Part shown: positions 24,060-40,500 of the stretch, in pieces
Position numbering within the stretch: position 1 is the stretch's first letter
Layout of the letters: each line of letters begins with the position of its first letter
Assembly: GCA_034190875.2 (NCBI GenBank)
Contig: CM067354.1
Location: 66,100,229-66,164,228 of the forward strand
DNA from: Urechis unicinctus
Lineage: Eukaryota > Annelida > Polychaeta > Xenopneusta > Urechidae
DNA length: 64,000 bases
Reading direction: 5' to 3'
Position numbers and translations under genes: made by a program
The notes under the pieces: generated by a model
What the model saw: the letters and a program-made list of their open reading frames with translations, nothing else
What the model was told of the DNA's origin: nothing
Databases searched by the model: none

Positions 24060-25300
24060 TGCTCTTCATTTTCCTTCTTTATTGAACACCACATCCTTGA
24101 CGAAGACCAAAACAGTATTCATGATTTCCCACCAAAATTCTATTGAAACAACAACATATAAGTTGACCTGATTATTCACTTAGGCTATTCCATTTGAGCC
24201 TGACTTGGCTTATTGCTGCTAATGAACTGAGTCAAGAGTTGTTGGGGGTGGTCAGTTTTGCAGGAACCTGGTGAGGATGGAAGCATGCTTTAACACTGGT
24301 CAGGGCAGGTAAGCATGATAGTTTGGTCATGATTGAGAAAAACATCAGAATTTTACCAGCTTATAAGTAACACAACTTCACAATATCTCTAGGTGTTATC
24401 AAACATCTTGTAGCTCACTCATGTCTCTGTTTGACAAAATATATGAAAACGCCACCAGTGAGCAGCATGCTGCTTTGCCATCACGTCTCATAATATCACA
24501 TGGAATTTTCTGATCATTTTGGCGGAGCGTTCACCTCGACCAATCAAAAATGTGCTTATGTTGATTTCACGATAGCGCCACTGGACAACGGTTATGTGTT
24601 CCACTCATTAACATACTCACCGGATAGCTAGTCTGAGTGAGCCCTCTTAGTGTAACTATAGGCTCTTAGGTGTTATTTACATTTACTTCAAAATGTCAAG
24701 ATCACCAATTGCTGTATAATATTTTATTCATAAAAATGCACTTTTTAGATATCATATATCAAATTTAGAGTTATAGCAAAGGGCCTATGGTCGAGAGCTG
24801 GGTACTAGTGTTCATCAAATGACCTTGGAATTAACTGGTTCATTCAAAATAATTTATCAGTGACCTCTACATTAGATGATGGTATGTTCAGCACTACAAA
24901 CAATTGAGTTAACCAAATATTTAAGTTTGCATGATGCATAACATGATATGGGGTTATACTGTACTGTAAACTTGAAAGCTTTAAACAATGAAAATAATTG
25001 TATTTCAATTAATAACTTCTAGTAGAGGCAGACCTATTTGATTTGACTTCCAGCGAGAGAGGGATCGAGCTACAGTTTGTTCTATGCAAACTTTTTTTGT
25101 AAATTTTTCAATTAAATTTTTTTTTTTCAAGATAAACTGCGTGCTATATTTTGCAAACCATTAAAATATGACCGTTTCTCATATACTACATTTGGATCCA
25201 TTTAGAATTTATATTGAATTTCAGAACGTCAAACATTAGGGCTAGGTAACCGTATTTCAAGTTTAATACACTCTTGATTAAACAAATGTGCATGAATTTA
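24060..25300. other. Intergenic stretch, nothing identified
   Basis: No domain-bearing frame, RNA gene or clear repeat was found. A short ORF-free AT-rich segment separates the ARNT 3' end from the repeat block at 25.3 kb. Confidence 0.4.
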
Positions 25301-25309
25301 TTCATGCAA

Positions 25310-25830
25310 ATAAAAAGACGATGATAGATCGGAAAAGCAACAATGAGCAGCGCTTATTGCATGCGCCGTCTAAGTATGACATACAAAACGAAACATGAGA
25401 ATACCAACCAGCTTCGATTCTTTCATCAGTAAAATCAAATATATTAATCTTAGTTTTAAGTGTATAATCACGCGTACATGTCTCATGTATAATACAACAA
25501 TGAGCAGTGCATGCACCGTCGAAGTTAGACAAGAAACTCCGCCTCTGACAGCGCCGTGCTATTTACTACTGTAAAAAACATGAGAATAACAAACAGCGTC
25601 GATTCTTTCCCCAGTAAAATCAAATATATCAACTTAGTATCAAATGTATAATCACGCGTACATGCCTCGTACATAATGCAACAATGAGCTATGCTTATAT
25701 TGCACATGTGCCGTCTTAGTATGACTTCAGAACGAAACGAAACATGAGAATATACCAACCAGTTTCGATTCCCACACCAGTAAAATCAAATATATTAATC
25801 TTAGTTTCAAGTGTATAATCACGATTGCAT
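25310..25830. repeat. Three imperfect tandem copies of a roughly 190-bp unit
   Basis: A block containing CATGAGAATACCAACCAGCTTCGATTC, CAGTAAAATCAAATATATTAA, a (C/A)AAGTGTATAATCACG(C/A)GTAC motif and an ATGAGC...TGCATG...CCGTC end recurs at about 25395, 25580 and 25745. Copies differ by substitutions and small indels. The unit also contains ACAACAATGAGC(A/T). It has no coding sense. It is probably a tandemly duplicated repeat unit. Confidence 0.75.
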
Positions 25831-26248
25831 ACATATAGCTCCGGTGTAACGGTAACATGAATTTATACCGTCTTGTAGGGCTAGCATACATAATGCATTA
25901 TCCATTGGCATGTATGTAGGCAATCTTAGTGGCACGAGACAAAAATTATCATGGAATTGTACATTTCATTGGTGTGACAATCCAACAAATGACAATGTGA
26001 GAATGTGTCGCTCGATTGAGCTGCTGTGCAACATCACCCAGCTGCTCAAGTTGACAGTTCGCATCCTTTAATTCTGCAGCAAGTTTTGTAGAAGCACAAA
26101 CATCAGGTGTTGATTCAAAACCCACAACGTAGGCTTTCCTCTGTGTTCTTGGGCCAGCAGCATTCCCCGGCAGCATTATAGAATTTGATATACTCTTTGA
26201 GAAAGGCTTCCAATTTCTCTTCATACAGAGACTTGGCCTTATTTTTCC

Positions 26249-26313
26249 TTAGCCGCGCACGACGGTAATATAAATATATAATATATACGTTAATAAACGT
26301 CGTGCACGGCTAA
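26249..26313. repeat. Foldback (hairpin) sequence
   Basis: TTAGCCGCGCACGACG (26249-26264) pairs with CGTCGTGCACGGCTAA (26298-26313) with one mismatch over 16 bp, leaving a 33-nt AT-rich loop that includes GGTAATATAAATATATA. Similar CGGTAA(T/C)AT(A/G)AAT(A/T)TATA cores occur at about 17586 and 25850, beside CTCCGGTG(G/T)AACGG. This suggests one small dispersed foldback family. Confidence 0.65.
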
Positions 26314-26979
26314 TTTTTCATGAGCCGGGTTTGCTGTTTTATCATTTTGTTGTTTTTATCAATTTATGACTCTTTAAATATCAACTAGCATGCTTTTAGA
26401 TATGTACAGGAATCGTGTATTATTTGCCTGCTACAGCCGCACAAGCACGTAGCAGATGTAGCGATCTCGGCGTTCGAGAACTTGGCATCGGGAACCGAGC
26501 GTCCGTACGCGCAAGCAAGCTCATTATGTGCGCGAAATTCGACTAGCCTCGTTTTAGACACTGCCAACAATTCTGCCATCTATCGGTTATTTTTGTCTCG
26601 GTTCACGTCGTGTTTGCAAATTTCATATTTGTTAATATGATATAGCGCCTCTTTTATAGAAAAAGATAACCGGGCAACTACAATGGTTTGTTCTTAAGAA
26701 TTTATATGCGTCGGAATGAAAGAGAACTTAAATGTAGCTAAATTGAGAAAAATTATTGACATTGAATAACTCGATTTTGTAACTTCGGTCCTTGCTGATG
26801 TCTCCCCGCCTAATTTAGTTTCGTGGGTGAGTTTCTGCAGCTGATTCGTATCACAAGATAGGTTGAAGATAGAAATATATATATTTATCGTTCCATGGCC
26901 CGACAGATGGTAGAACGAAGAGAGAAAGATTTATTTAACCGATCTAATGACTCCGGTACTGTTATAGTAGTACCAGGGA

Positions 26980-27780
26980 GTAGCCATGCTCGTGGGGGAG
27001 GGGGAGGGGGGGGTCTCTCCTTGGAAAAGGGTATGTGTGAACCGCCATGGGAAACAAAAACCGGACCATATCTATACCAAGCCAAAGTGAGAAAAGGGAA
27101 CCATTTACATACCAAATCCTCTTGAAAAAAGACCCATTCATATACAAATTTTAAAAAGCTTTGCAGCTGCAAAAAAAAAAAACATTGTTGATACTGTGGT
27201 CAGTCCAAGCGATGCTCTGGCTTGTAACGGCAAGGCAGTTAATTAAATAGCGGCCACTAAATGAACAGATGTGTGACTCGGGCCCGCAGGCTATCAACGA
27301 GCACCCCAGGACGTCCGCCCCATGAGGTAGACGATATTGCGGGAAACAGTGGAAGGAGAATGTACGGACCTGACCTTTCTGGTTGCTTATCATGCCATAA
27401 AACTTGTATTTGAAACAACGCAACCACGCTGACTGATAGGGCTGGCCACCATTGACCCAGGGGACTTGAGCAAACACCCAATATTGAGCATCATATTGGA
27501 TCACAAAACAAATATCCATTGCTATACTGGCTGTCAAAAATACGTACCTTGGTTAACCAGGTCATTGCCCAAAAAACCCGACCCATTGCTATACCTGTCT
27601 TCAAGAAATAACGACCCATTTGTATACCAAAATGCCAAACAAACAGACCCAAATTGGCGGCACATCCCCATTAACCTCAACATAGTGAGGATCCCCACCC
27701 CCCTCCCCCCGGGAGACCAACAGTTGCAAGAGGTAGCACTAGCTACACCCGGGGAGGCGGTAGGGTCATTAGGTTGATAA
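26980..27780. repeat. Degenerate repeat region with GACCCATT(C/G/T)-type motifs and G/C-rich ends
   Basis: The left side has GGGGGAGGGGGAGGGGGG (about 26994-27012) and the right side CCCCACCCCCCTCCCCCCGGG (about 27690-27711). Between and near them are repeated CCGACCCATT, AAAGACCCATTCATATAC, CGACCCATTTGTATACC and AAACAGACCCAAATTGG phrases. A related phrase occurs at 3475-3560 (ACAGACCCGTTCGTTTACC, ACCCCCCCAGGG). This looks like an old inverted-repeat element or nested copies. Exact borders are not resolvable by eye. Confidence 0.4.
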
Positions 27781-27807
27781 ATATATATCTTTCTATCCTC
27801 AACCTAC

Positions 27808-28004
27808 CTTCTGAGACGAATCCCTGTGGCTGAGAATGTTGGGAATTTTTGCTTCCACTTCATTGATCTCAACATGTAGCATCCATGTTTTATGCTGTGG
27901 TGTGGTTAGTAAGTTCAGCGACATAATCTCTTGGCTTGTCTTGATCACTGTTGTTTTTTTCTGCATGAGCAACACAGTCTTTAACCATCCCTCCACCCAA
28001 TCCG
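27808..28004 (-). other. Orphan exon-like open segment (minus strand)
   Basis: On the minus strand a 197-nt segment is bordered by acceptor TATATTCTAG and donor CAGAAG/GTAGGT and is open throughout. It reads DWVEGWLKTVLLMQKK, then an ordinary amphipathic-looking stretch, ending ILSHRDSSQK. I do not recognise the family. A second open segment at about 27151-27537 on the same strand (with PWVNGGQPYQSAWLRC) has an acceptor-like TTTTTGACAG, but its phase does not match a direct join. It may be part of an unrecognised gene, or chance. Confidence 0.25.
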
Positions 28005-28561
28005 CTAGAATATAAACACTTTATTAAATAAGAGCGTCAGCGGCTAGGAAAGAGTGATGTATTAAGAATGTTGTGCCTGTGGTAGGCAAGGTGGCCACCC
28101 AGGATGGTAAATGATACCGTGCTAAGTGAGTCGTGGCAATGTATTTGAGATATCTCTGCATCACATTCATTAGCTTCAGGACCAATTTCCTATTTTGTCA
28201 CAATCAGACTTTTTTTTTTCCTAGACGGGTGCATTATTTAGAATGTCAGTTATATTTAATCGCTTAATATGTTGGCCTTCCAGAAGGTGGTCTGGCAATG
28301 TATTTGCCCAGGGGACATGGGGAGGTGATGAGGTAAAACCAAATCACGAAGGGTTGTAAATATAGATCACTTGGCTACATGCCCTGTCACTTGATCAGAG
28401 CTTTCCTGCGTAGAATAGCTGGAGAGAACCCTCTAGTATGACCCAAATATTTTATTGCTTTCAATGACATTAGGACCATTTTTCTTCTTCAATGCTCTTG
28501 CCAAGGTTCTCTCTGAAGATGTGTGTAATCTCTGATCCAAGTTGCATGGTTCTGTTTGCAG

Positions 28562-31366
28562 AGCCAAGATAACAATGACTATGGATGTGATGTAGATATA
28601 GTTTACTTTGGCTGTCGTCTTTGTAATGGGTTGTTCACTGATCCTGCTCAACTGAGAATTCACAAACAGAGCTGTGATGGTCAAGGTGCTCATGAAGGTT
28701 TGTATGCACTGCATAAGAATGGCAGCAAAGCCACACCACGCGAGGATGATTGTGACAATCAGACCTCCCTAGACACACAGCAGCCAGACACCTCCACAAT
28801 CGTAGACGTGGACCAAATTATGCAGTTGGAACAACAACCTCTTGTAAGTGGCCAAAATGGAGCTATCAGCAGTCAGGACTGGCATGTTAAAAATGAAGAT
28901 AAAGTCACAGTTTTGATGAAGTCACAGAAGAAAACAGCATGTAAAAAGCAGGACCTCAAGACTAAGAATGCAAATACTAGTGTGTTTGGAGAATTTGCTA
29001 AATGCACGGAACAAGCAGATGGTACTCCAAGAACTAAAAAAAAAAGTAAGGTTGTTAGTATCATTCAAACTCGATCAAGAAAGGCCAAGGAGGCAATGAT
29101 TTCAACCTGTTCAAACAAGGATGTTCCTGTTGCCACAGGAAGTATGTCTAAGAATACTTGTAACAATATGGATGACCTAAAAGCAATTCCATTTGAGACT
29201 ATGGCTGTCAGTGAGCAAGGACCATTGAATGAATCTAGCCATCGGACTGGTGAGAGAGCCACATTCAAAAACCATGATGAAGTCAGTCCTTCTCATCAGT
29301 TTCAAAGTTCAAACCTCTCCTACAAGGAGCGGAAAACATTACTCAAGGAGCTAGAGACAAAATACCAACAATACTTGACTGTGGATGTGGGCGATTCTAA
29401 CAAGGCTTGCTACCAATGCCCAAAGTGTCCCAAGAAAACGCACCATGTTGGCTTTTTCAACCGACACCTGGAGAGATGTCATTTGCCAGATTCTGCAGAT
29501 GGTGACAAAGCGCTGTGGAAATGTGACCACTGTGATTTTAAAGCCGACAAAAAATCTCATTTGGTTTCTCACCGAACAAAGCACATGAAACCATTCATGT
29601 GTGAAATATGTAGTCGCACATTTAGTTACAAACGGGAATTGAAAACTCACCTCTGGCAGCATGATGGTAAGATCAGCTTTTCGCTTATGATATACTCCAT
29701 AAATTTACACCCCACAGGTTCTTCTGTTATTCAGTAATGATTTCCTGTTTACTGACATTCCAGTTATTGTAAAGCTGGGGGGAGGGGGTATTAATTGACT
29801 CCCAACGGGCTACATGTGGTGGTTGCAACCTCAACTCTAAAGGAAGTCTATAGTTTAACTTAATAATTCACCCAAATAGGGGTAAACATAAGGCAAAGAA
29901 ATGTTGCCTCCAACAGGGTCAGTGCTGTTTACTATCACATTCTGTCAATACTCTACTGTAGGTATATATGGTGATACCACTTAGTCATCCATCAGGGGAG
30001 AAGTAACTCACCTATGCTAAGCCAGATCCCAATGAGGTTATTTTTTTTTATTACTGATCAATGGAATTGTTTGCATACTGTGGAATCCACTTGGGGGGGG
30101 GGGTGAGGTTGTTATGCTCAGGTAAATAATCTTCTACCATTTGAAGATTTTACCTTTGTTTGTTCTGTGTGCAGATACCAAACCCCTGCAGTGCGAGTTC
30201 TGCGATTACAGCACTAGATTTCAGGGAGCTTTAAAAGTGCACCTACGAAAACATACTGGTCAGCATAACGCTCAGCCTGGTGGCTTAACTGTTCTGCGTT
30301 GGACATCACATTTACCATCAATTATCACTGTCACAATATGACTTAAGTTGTTGATGAAAGAAGAAAAAAACGCAAAAAAATCATTTCAATTTGTTCAATT
30401 GGTAAGGGCAAACCTATGTATTGCTGATAATTGTTTTTTTTTATATCAGGGGAAATGCTGAAATGTACAGAAGGAGGTTGTAACTATAGAACCATGTATT
30501 CCTGGACCCTGCGACTACATATGAAAACGAAGCACTCTACTGAGCGGCAATACCACTGCGACCGCTGCTCCTATAAAACCAACCATAAAGTAAGCATGCA
30601 GAACCACGTGTACATGCATGAGGGAAAGCGCCTCTTCAAATGCTCCGAGTGCTCACACAAAGCAATTTCACGCCACGAGATCGTCAAGCATATGCGCTCA
30701 CATACACAAGAGAAACTTTACTTCTGCGATAGATGTGAATACTCGACAGCTTACTCTTCTGGGCTGAAGATCCATTTGATGCAGCACCTGGGACTGAAAC
30801 CATGGCAGTGCTCTCGCTGTGGCTTCAACACCGTAACAAAACAGAGGGTACTTCAGCATTTAGCTTCTAAGCATCCACATTTGTCTGGCAATGTGATTAA
30901 CCTGGGGCTGAAGTTACAGGTAGATTTGCAGCATTATAAGACGAAGCAGAAAGCAGGGGGGACGGTACAGAAGATTAATCTCGACGGATGTATCACAGAA
31001 TCAAACAGCACATCATCTGACGTCCACCATCAGCACGACTCTATCACCACAGCAGGGCAACAACCAGTCCATGTTGTTGATAATGTTGTACTGAATGAAG
31101 CCAATGGGATGACTGAGGAAACGCCTCAGCTCACTGACGCCTTAACTACTCAGGATAACACCACAACCCTGTTTCAATTTGATCCAGCCTGCCTTGAAGG
31201 CTTGGGGCCAGGTAAAACTATTTATGTCCAATCTGAAGATGGGCAACTGCATTTAGTGGTTGGCGATGGTAACTTGACCTGTGTCAAAGAGGTTGAAGCC
31301 ACGGAGGAGGTCACTGCATGTGAACAGCCTCAGGGAACTTTTCTTGAAAACGTGGGTCAAATGTGA
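28562..31366 (+). CDS. C2H2 multi-zinc-finger protein (5' end not found)
   Basis: Three visible coding exons: 28562-29666 (acceptor CTGTTTGCAG), 30175-30258 and 30450-31366 (stop TGA), all with matching phases. Together they give about 700 residues. Exon one begins with a C2HC-like unit (FGCRLCNGLFTD...HKQSC), then a long charged, Ser/Thr/Lys-rich linker, then fingers starting CPKCPKKTHH, CDHCDFKADKK and CEICSRTFSYKRE. Exon two has one finger (CEFCDYSTRFQGALKVHLRKH, shown in parts as CEFC...H...H). Exon three has five more (CTEGGCNYRT, CDRCSYKT, CSECSHKA, CDRCEYST, CSRCGFNT), then an acidic/Gln-rich tail with IYVQSEDGQLHLVV. The fingers are of the ZFP64/ZNF335-like, non-KRAB type, and the protein is presumably a nuclear DNA-binding protein. 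I cannot name the orthologue. There is no in-frame ATG before the first acceptor, so an upstream exon with the start is missing from my annotation. Confidence 0.85.
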
Positions 31367-32906
31367 AGAGACGATTGCTGTTGGTGATCTTGTATATTTA
31401 TTCGATACCTTGGTCTGTCTTACAATAAGTTGTATTTCTATTCTGCTAAGGTAGGAGTAATTTAATTATATAAGTATAAATTAATATTTGGAATTTTAAA
31501 AATTATACACTATGATAAGAATATAAAGTTAGTCTTTTGTTGAGAAATATTTCAGATTTCACCTGGGTTTCCTATGTGTAGCATTCTCTGGGGTTCTGTG
31601 ATGAAAGGCTTTCAAATTGAGCCTATTTAATGTCATTCTTCACATAATTGTAAATGGTTTAATTGTTATGTCTTATGGCACAAAAATTATATAAATAATT
31701 CAACAACTTAAAACTAAAACAAATATATTTATTTAAATCTTGGATAAAACTAAACAGATCATGGAAAGAATAGTCTATAATAATGAAATGTCAATGGAAT
31801 GTATCAAGTGATTTTAACAAGCATGTGTATTATGGCACAAATGCAACCACTTTTAAGCACAAATAGTTATAACCATCCATTTTGTAAAAAAGGTGGGGCA
31901 ATTTACCCCATATACTTAGGTTCTTTGCATTTGTACAACTCTGAACAACCAAGTTCTGATATTTTTCTCGTTACTGACATAACTACTGTACATGTTTTAT
32001 AGCAGACCATTACAGACCACAGTAGAAATCCTATACACAACAAAGTATACCAGTTCCTATATTTTTTTTCGAAGCTGTTCGCATCATCACATGAACCATA
32101 ACATTAAGTTGCACATTAGGAAATTTTTTTAGAATATATCACAAGTTCTAGTTATTATGCAGATATGGGATTACTCCATTAAGTATGCAGGATATACCAG
32201 AAGAATTATGAAATTTCAATATATGTTTTTAAAAGCATATAATGTAACATATTGTATTATATAAAATTAGTCTATGCAAGCTGAACCCCTTTATAAATAA
32301 AAAGCCTTTACAAACATTACTGTAACATCAATAAACATCTGCATCCATAACAAAAAGCTTGACAATGACAACTTGGTCGAGATATCACAAAGCCACGTAG
32401 TCTAAGCCCGACATCTTATATGGATCCCATTATTTACATCAAACATAAACAGTATGATAAAGCTATATGATATGTGTGTTAGACTGATATAAATATGTTT
32501 AATACATTTTCTGTACAATTTACTTCTATTTATCCGATGCATTTTTATCACAGTGAATTGATCACATGTTGGTTCTACACCTCTAATGGCCAATGGAATT
32601 ATACCAGGTAATTTCTAAAAAGTATGAATATTATCTAAAAAATCACAAAGGCTTTTTCCTGCCAGCTTTATCTTTCACAAACTCTGCCTGGCCTAAGCAT
32701 GATGAAGTTATGGACCAGTATTTATCTCAAAATGAGTGGGGGGATATTGTATCACATGATATTGATATGCAGGTTCAAGATGCCTCTACAGAAATCCAAA
32801 AAACTGTCTGCCCCTTGAATTTCAGATAAAAGACTCGACCTGCAGTTGCGTTATAAACAAGTTGGTACACAACTTGATTGAATTTCATGAAGCAAGCAAA
32901 CTCATT
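31367..32906. other. Convergent 3' region between the zinc-finger gene and the ZNF474-like gene
   Basis: AT-rich sequence that must hold both 3' UTRs. AATAAA occurs on the plus strand at about 32295 (TTTATAAATAAAAAG) and several ATATAAA variants lie nearby. On the minus strand, TTTATT complements occur near 31726 and 31733. I cannot assign the cleavage sites with confidence. No additional gene was recognised. Confidence 0.35.
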
Positions 32907-36688
<3,782 letters not shown>

Positions 36689-37567
36689 GTTTTCAAAATC
36701 CTCTTTACCAAGAGTGCATTTGGTTGCACAATCAAACCAAGTGTGGAAGCATGTATGTCAGTCGGTTGGCTAATCCAATGGCTATCAAAGTTTCAATTCA
36801 CAAGAAATGTAAATCCACTGAAGCCAGACATTTGACCTGCAACATGCATGCAGTATTGAAGCTGTAATATTGATCCAATCGAACCAATAAAAACACCAAA
36901 GGATGAATCATACTACTGCAACAGCAACTACAGCGAACAGCTGTTACACATTCAAATGGTGACATCTTCCAATGATACGACGTATCGTTGTATATGACCA
37001 AGTTGACGTTTGCCAAATACATCCGTATGCTATGATGAAATGTCAAGACTTGATAGAAAACTTAATCTGCAAAAAAAACATGCAGGTGAAAAAAGTGCAT
37101 GAACAGGTGAAGTGGTCGGTGAATTCGATATCTACCTACCTCGAAGAAATATGGTGGTCATCGTCCTGGAACCCCTAGCAATAACGTTCACTTCTACATC
37201 AGTATTCTTTGAAAGTAGCTCGTTCCACACAGCTATCTTCGACAACATATCAAATCCCTTCAGAGACGTTTGGCTGTCTGTATCGTCGCGCCCGTGGAAA
37301 CGTCCTTCACCTCTATCGGTGTTGTCAAATTGAAATTATGACTGCGTTCCGGTCGTAAAACGTTTTGTAAGTTTCGATAATGAATCGTGATTACCATCTT
37401 ATATTAGTAACTTTTTTGAAACTACTCAAATATATCCGGATGATTTATGCACCATTTATTAATCCCTCTTCTTTCATTCGTCATGATTAACACAACATAA
37501 CAACACATCTTTTTGCGTACAGAACTCACTTGCTAACTGCGGAAATGCGGAAAATGAAAATGTAAAC
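36689..37567. promoter_or_regulatory. Head-to-head promoter region of ZNF474-like and ULK3 genes
   Basis: The two start codons diverge and are 879 bp apart with no gene between them. The region is not strongly CpG-rich and I see no clear TATA box at either end. It must contain the 5' UTRs and promoters of both genes unless non-coding first exons lie elsewhere. Shared bidirectional control is plausible but inferred from geometry alone. Confidence 0.5.
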
Positions 37568-40500
37568 ATGGAATCGTCCAGTCAACAGCCTTCAATAAAT
37601 GATTACATTCTGACAGAGAAATTGGGGAGCGGCACATATGCCACTGTGTTCAAAGCATACAAGAAGGTTACCCTTTTCCTCAGTTGTGTATTGCCAACCA
37701 GTATTATATTTGTGTCGCCCTATTGAAGTATTAGGAGTGGTATTATCGCCCACCAGCCCATTAGGCATTACTCATCTGACTGTGTCTGTGGTCAGTGTTG
37801 TGTGAAGTAACTCCATTATCAGTGTCTTATCAAAGGGAGTACTCTGTTCCCGTACTTGAGTTAATATCTAAGTGTTGTGTGTCATCACACAGCGCACTGA
37901 CCAGTGGCAGTGCTGACAGTCCAACACCGGCGCAATCTTCCATTCGATCATAGCGCTTTTTCAAGCTCACCGTTCGGAGCCATCAGCTGTACCTTGACCA
38001 GCAAAGTCAAGCTTGAGTGGCATTGTACCGCACACTGGCAGTTCTACGCTGGCGCAAGAAGTTTCTGGACCGATCAACAGAGCCTTCACCTAAGTTCCTA
38101 ACAATTAATGTTAATTGTACCAGTAGTACTGGATAATTGGGGGTACTCGGGGGGGCTACACAGACAGCCAGGTAGATTTTTCTCCGGACAAACACCTTGC
38201 GCCCATTTCAATACTAATATTTTTGCGTGACTGGCTTATCTGCTGTATAAGAGGCGACAGAAAGACGTAACATCACCCAAGCATGCGTGCGATGTTTTCT
38301 TGGTTACTTTTCTTCCGCGTCTTCTTTGTACAGTAATTGCAGTGTGTTCTATTGCGTTGCATGCCTGTGCATTGAACGATAGGCCCACCAACAGTTGTAC
38401 GACTTACATAACGTTGTGCGCACGTGACTTTGCATGTTTTCTTTTTGCGAGTTGTCATGCAGTCGTCGGTAAGCAAGCCTATATAATGGCATGCGATTTT
38501 TTAGTAGTATGCAATTTCTGAAGGTGTCTATGTTCACCATATTAAACCACCGTAGCTGAAGAAAAGCAAATTTGGACAGGATGAAAAAGCTCAGAGAGCA
38601 CTGGATGAGAAAGAGAAGCACGGCAGACGCTGGAATCCTGTCCGGTTAATTAGTAAAAGCGGAGAAAATTGTGACGTCGACTGAATTGAATAAATGCCTG
38701 CTTTTTGTATTTTAGAATGACATGTTATGTTGGTAAATATTGAAATAAATGTCGCATTTATAAAAAATATTAAATATATAAAAAAACAATAAAAGCGTGT
38801 TGTACATTAGTTTATTTATAACTGAAAAAGTAGGGCTGGTAGAATTTTAAGGTTACCGGCCCGCCTGGCCAGTGAAGAATCTGGCTAATTTCGAAGCCTG
38901 CTATGCCATTACCAAGGGAAGCTGTAGTCTGGACACAAGGGCATACTCAGGGTTGGATTGATGTATGGCTATCTGAGAAGGTTTGATCCTCCTCTGCATC
39001 ATTGCTGCTGGGCCTAGCACTGACTGCTGCCAGTTGGACACTGGCCAGGCAGGATACTGATGGGTTCCTGTGCTTCATGAACAGAAATGGAGTACCATCA
39101 TCCCCTCTGACTACACCCTTGCGATTACTGCCTTGGCTAAACCAGACATAGGGATGCACTGACATGCTAGGGTGCACCAGAATGCTGACGTCAATCCTTC
39201 ACAAGCCTGCTCTTTCATGCTTCTCATACTACAAAGTGCATGGCAGGCCTTCCTCAGGCATCGCCACCCAACCACCCTACCTCACACCTGCTGAATTGGT
39301 GTTTGATGGCCTCTACCATGGTTTTGGGCCTTACCACTTACCCGAGGTGTCCTTGTCACTCTAACCCCGGCCTTGGGCACCCAACCACCCTACCTATAAT
39401 GACCCCTTTTGCCACACTTGAAACAGACCCCAGATGATTTCTTTGACACCGGGAATGTGGGGCCCAATGAAAATCTGGTCGGGCATAATTTTAACCAACC
39501 CAGAAATCTCCTGCTGCAACTGCAACACCAGATGAGTGAGGCTTGTCAACTCATCCATCTCTTTGGTGCTGACAAGGGCAATCCCCATACTATTGCTGGT
39601 ATTGATAATTTTTGGCTTGGTCTATGGTACAGCTAAGAGCATGGGGGTGGAAAAAGAAGATATGATGTGCTGCCTCCTTGTCCTACAACCCCTGGCAGAA
39701 CCGAGAAACTTTCTCCCTCACCCTTTAGTTTTCAGTTAAGCCAGACAATGCCTCCAATGATAGGGCCCTATCCTGCCACTCCACTCCATCAGACCCTCAC
39801 CTGGCATCTGTGCAGCTTGGATGAACAGGACAGGGCTGTGGTATATTGGGCTATGGTTACTCCCATCAACCCAGACTGGCTCCCTGACCTCATACCTCTC
39901 TTGTCCCGCCATCAGGGGTGCCCACACTACCCAACCCACACTAACTCAACCTGAAAGTAAGGGCGAAGTGACAACCTCCCAAACCCAAGGGGACCTCACT
40001 TCGCTGTTACATCATACTTGACCGCCACCACCACCACAGGTGCAACACCCTGCAGGACACTGATAGGCTCTGTGGTACAAGGTGGAACACCTTCCTTCCC
40101 TAATCAACAGGTGCCAATTTAAACCCAAGACTGAAACTTATCAGGCAGCACTGACAAGTTAACGTCGTCAAAGCTTACAAAACTAGGTAGATGAGTGGCA
40201 ACCTGGTCAAGTATCTACACATGCACAATTCCATCATCTTTCAGTATCATCACTTATAATTCACTTCCTGTCAAAAATAAGGTATTGGACTAAACAACAG
40301 CCTAAGAAATAGCAGGGGTCACAGATTGTGAGAGATTTTACTAATATAATTTCCAAAAATAGTAGGGAATTGGTCCATGAAGTTTTTTTCACAATAAGAT
40401 TGTCATGACATGATGGAGTGCCCTTTTGAAATATGAGATGTTTTGCATCTCCCAATTCACACATCATGACACATGGGACATAAACAACAACAGCCCAACC

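Noticed and set aside
26895..27125. Possible first exon of the zinc-finger gene (MARQMVERREKDLF...)
   Set aside because: The ATG context is good, but the frame runs into a G-rich repeat and no convincing donor in the right phase was found. It was not linked to exon 28562.
32593..32829. 78-residue open frame between the two convergent zinc-finger genes
   Set aside because: It shows no recognisable motif, is AT-rich and lies where 3' UTRs are expected.
38940..40060. Possible retroelement ORFs (tyrosine-recombinase-like or gag-like) in ULK3 intron 1
   Set aside because: The frames on both strands are short and broken, and the suspected motifs are too weak to support a call.
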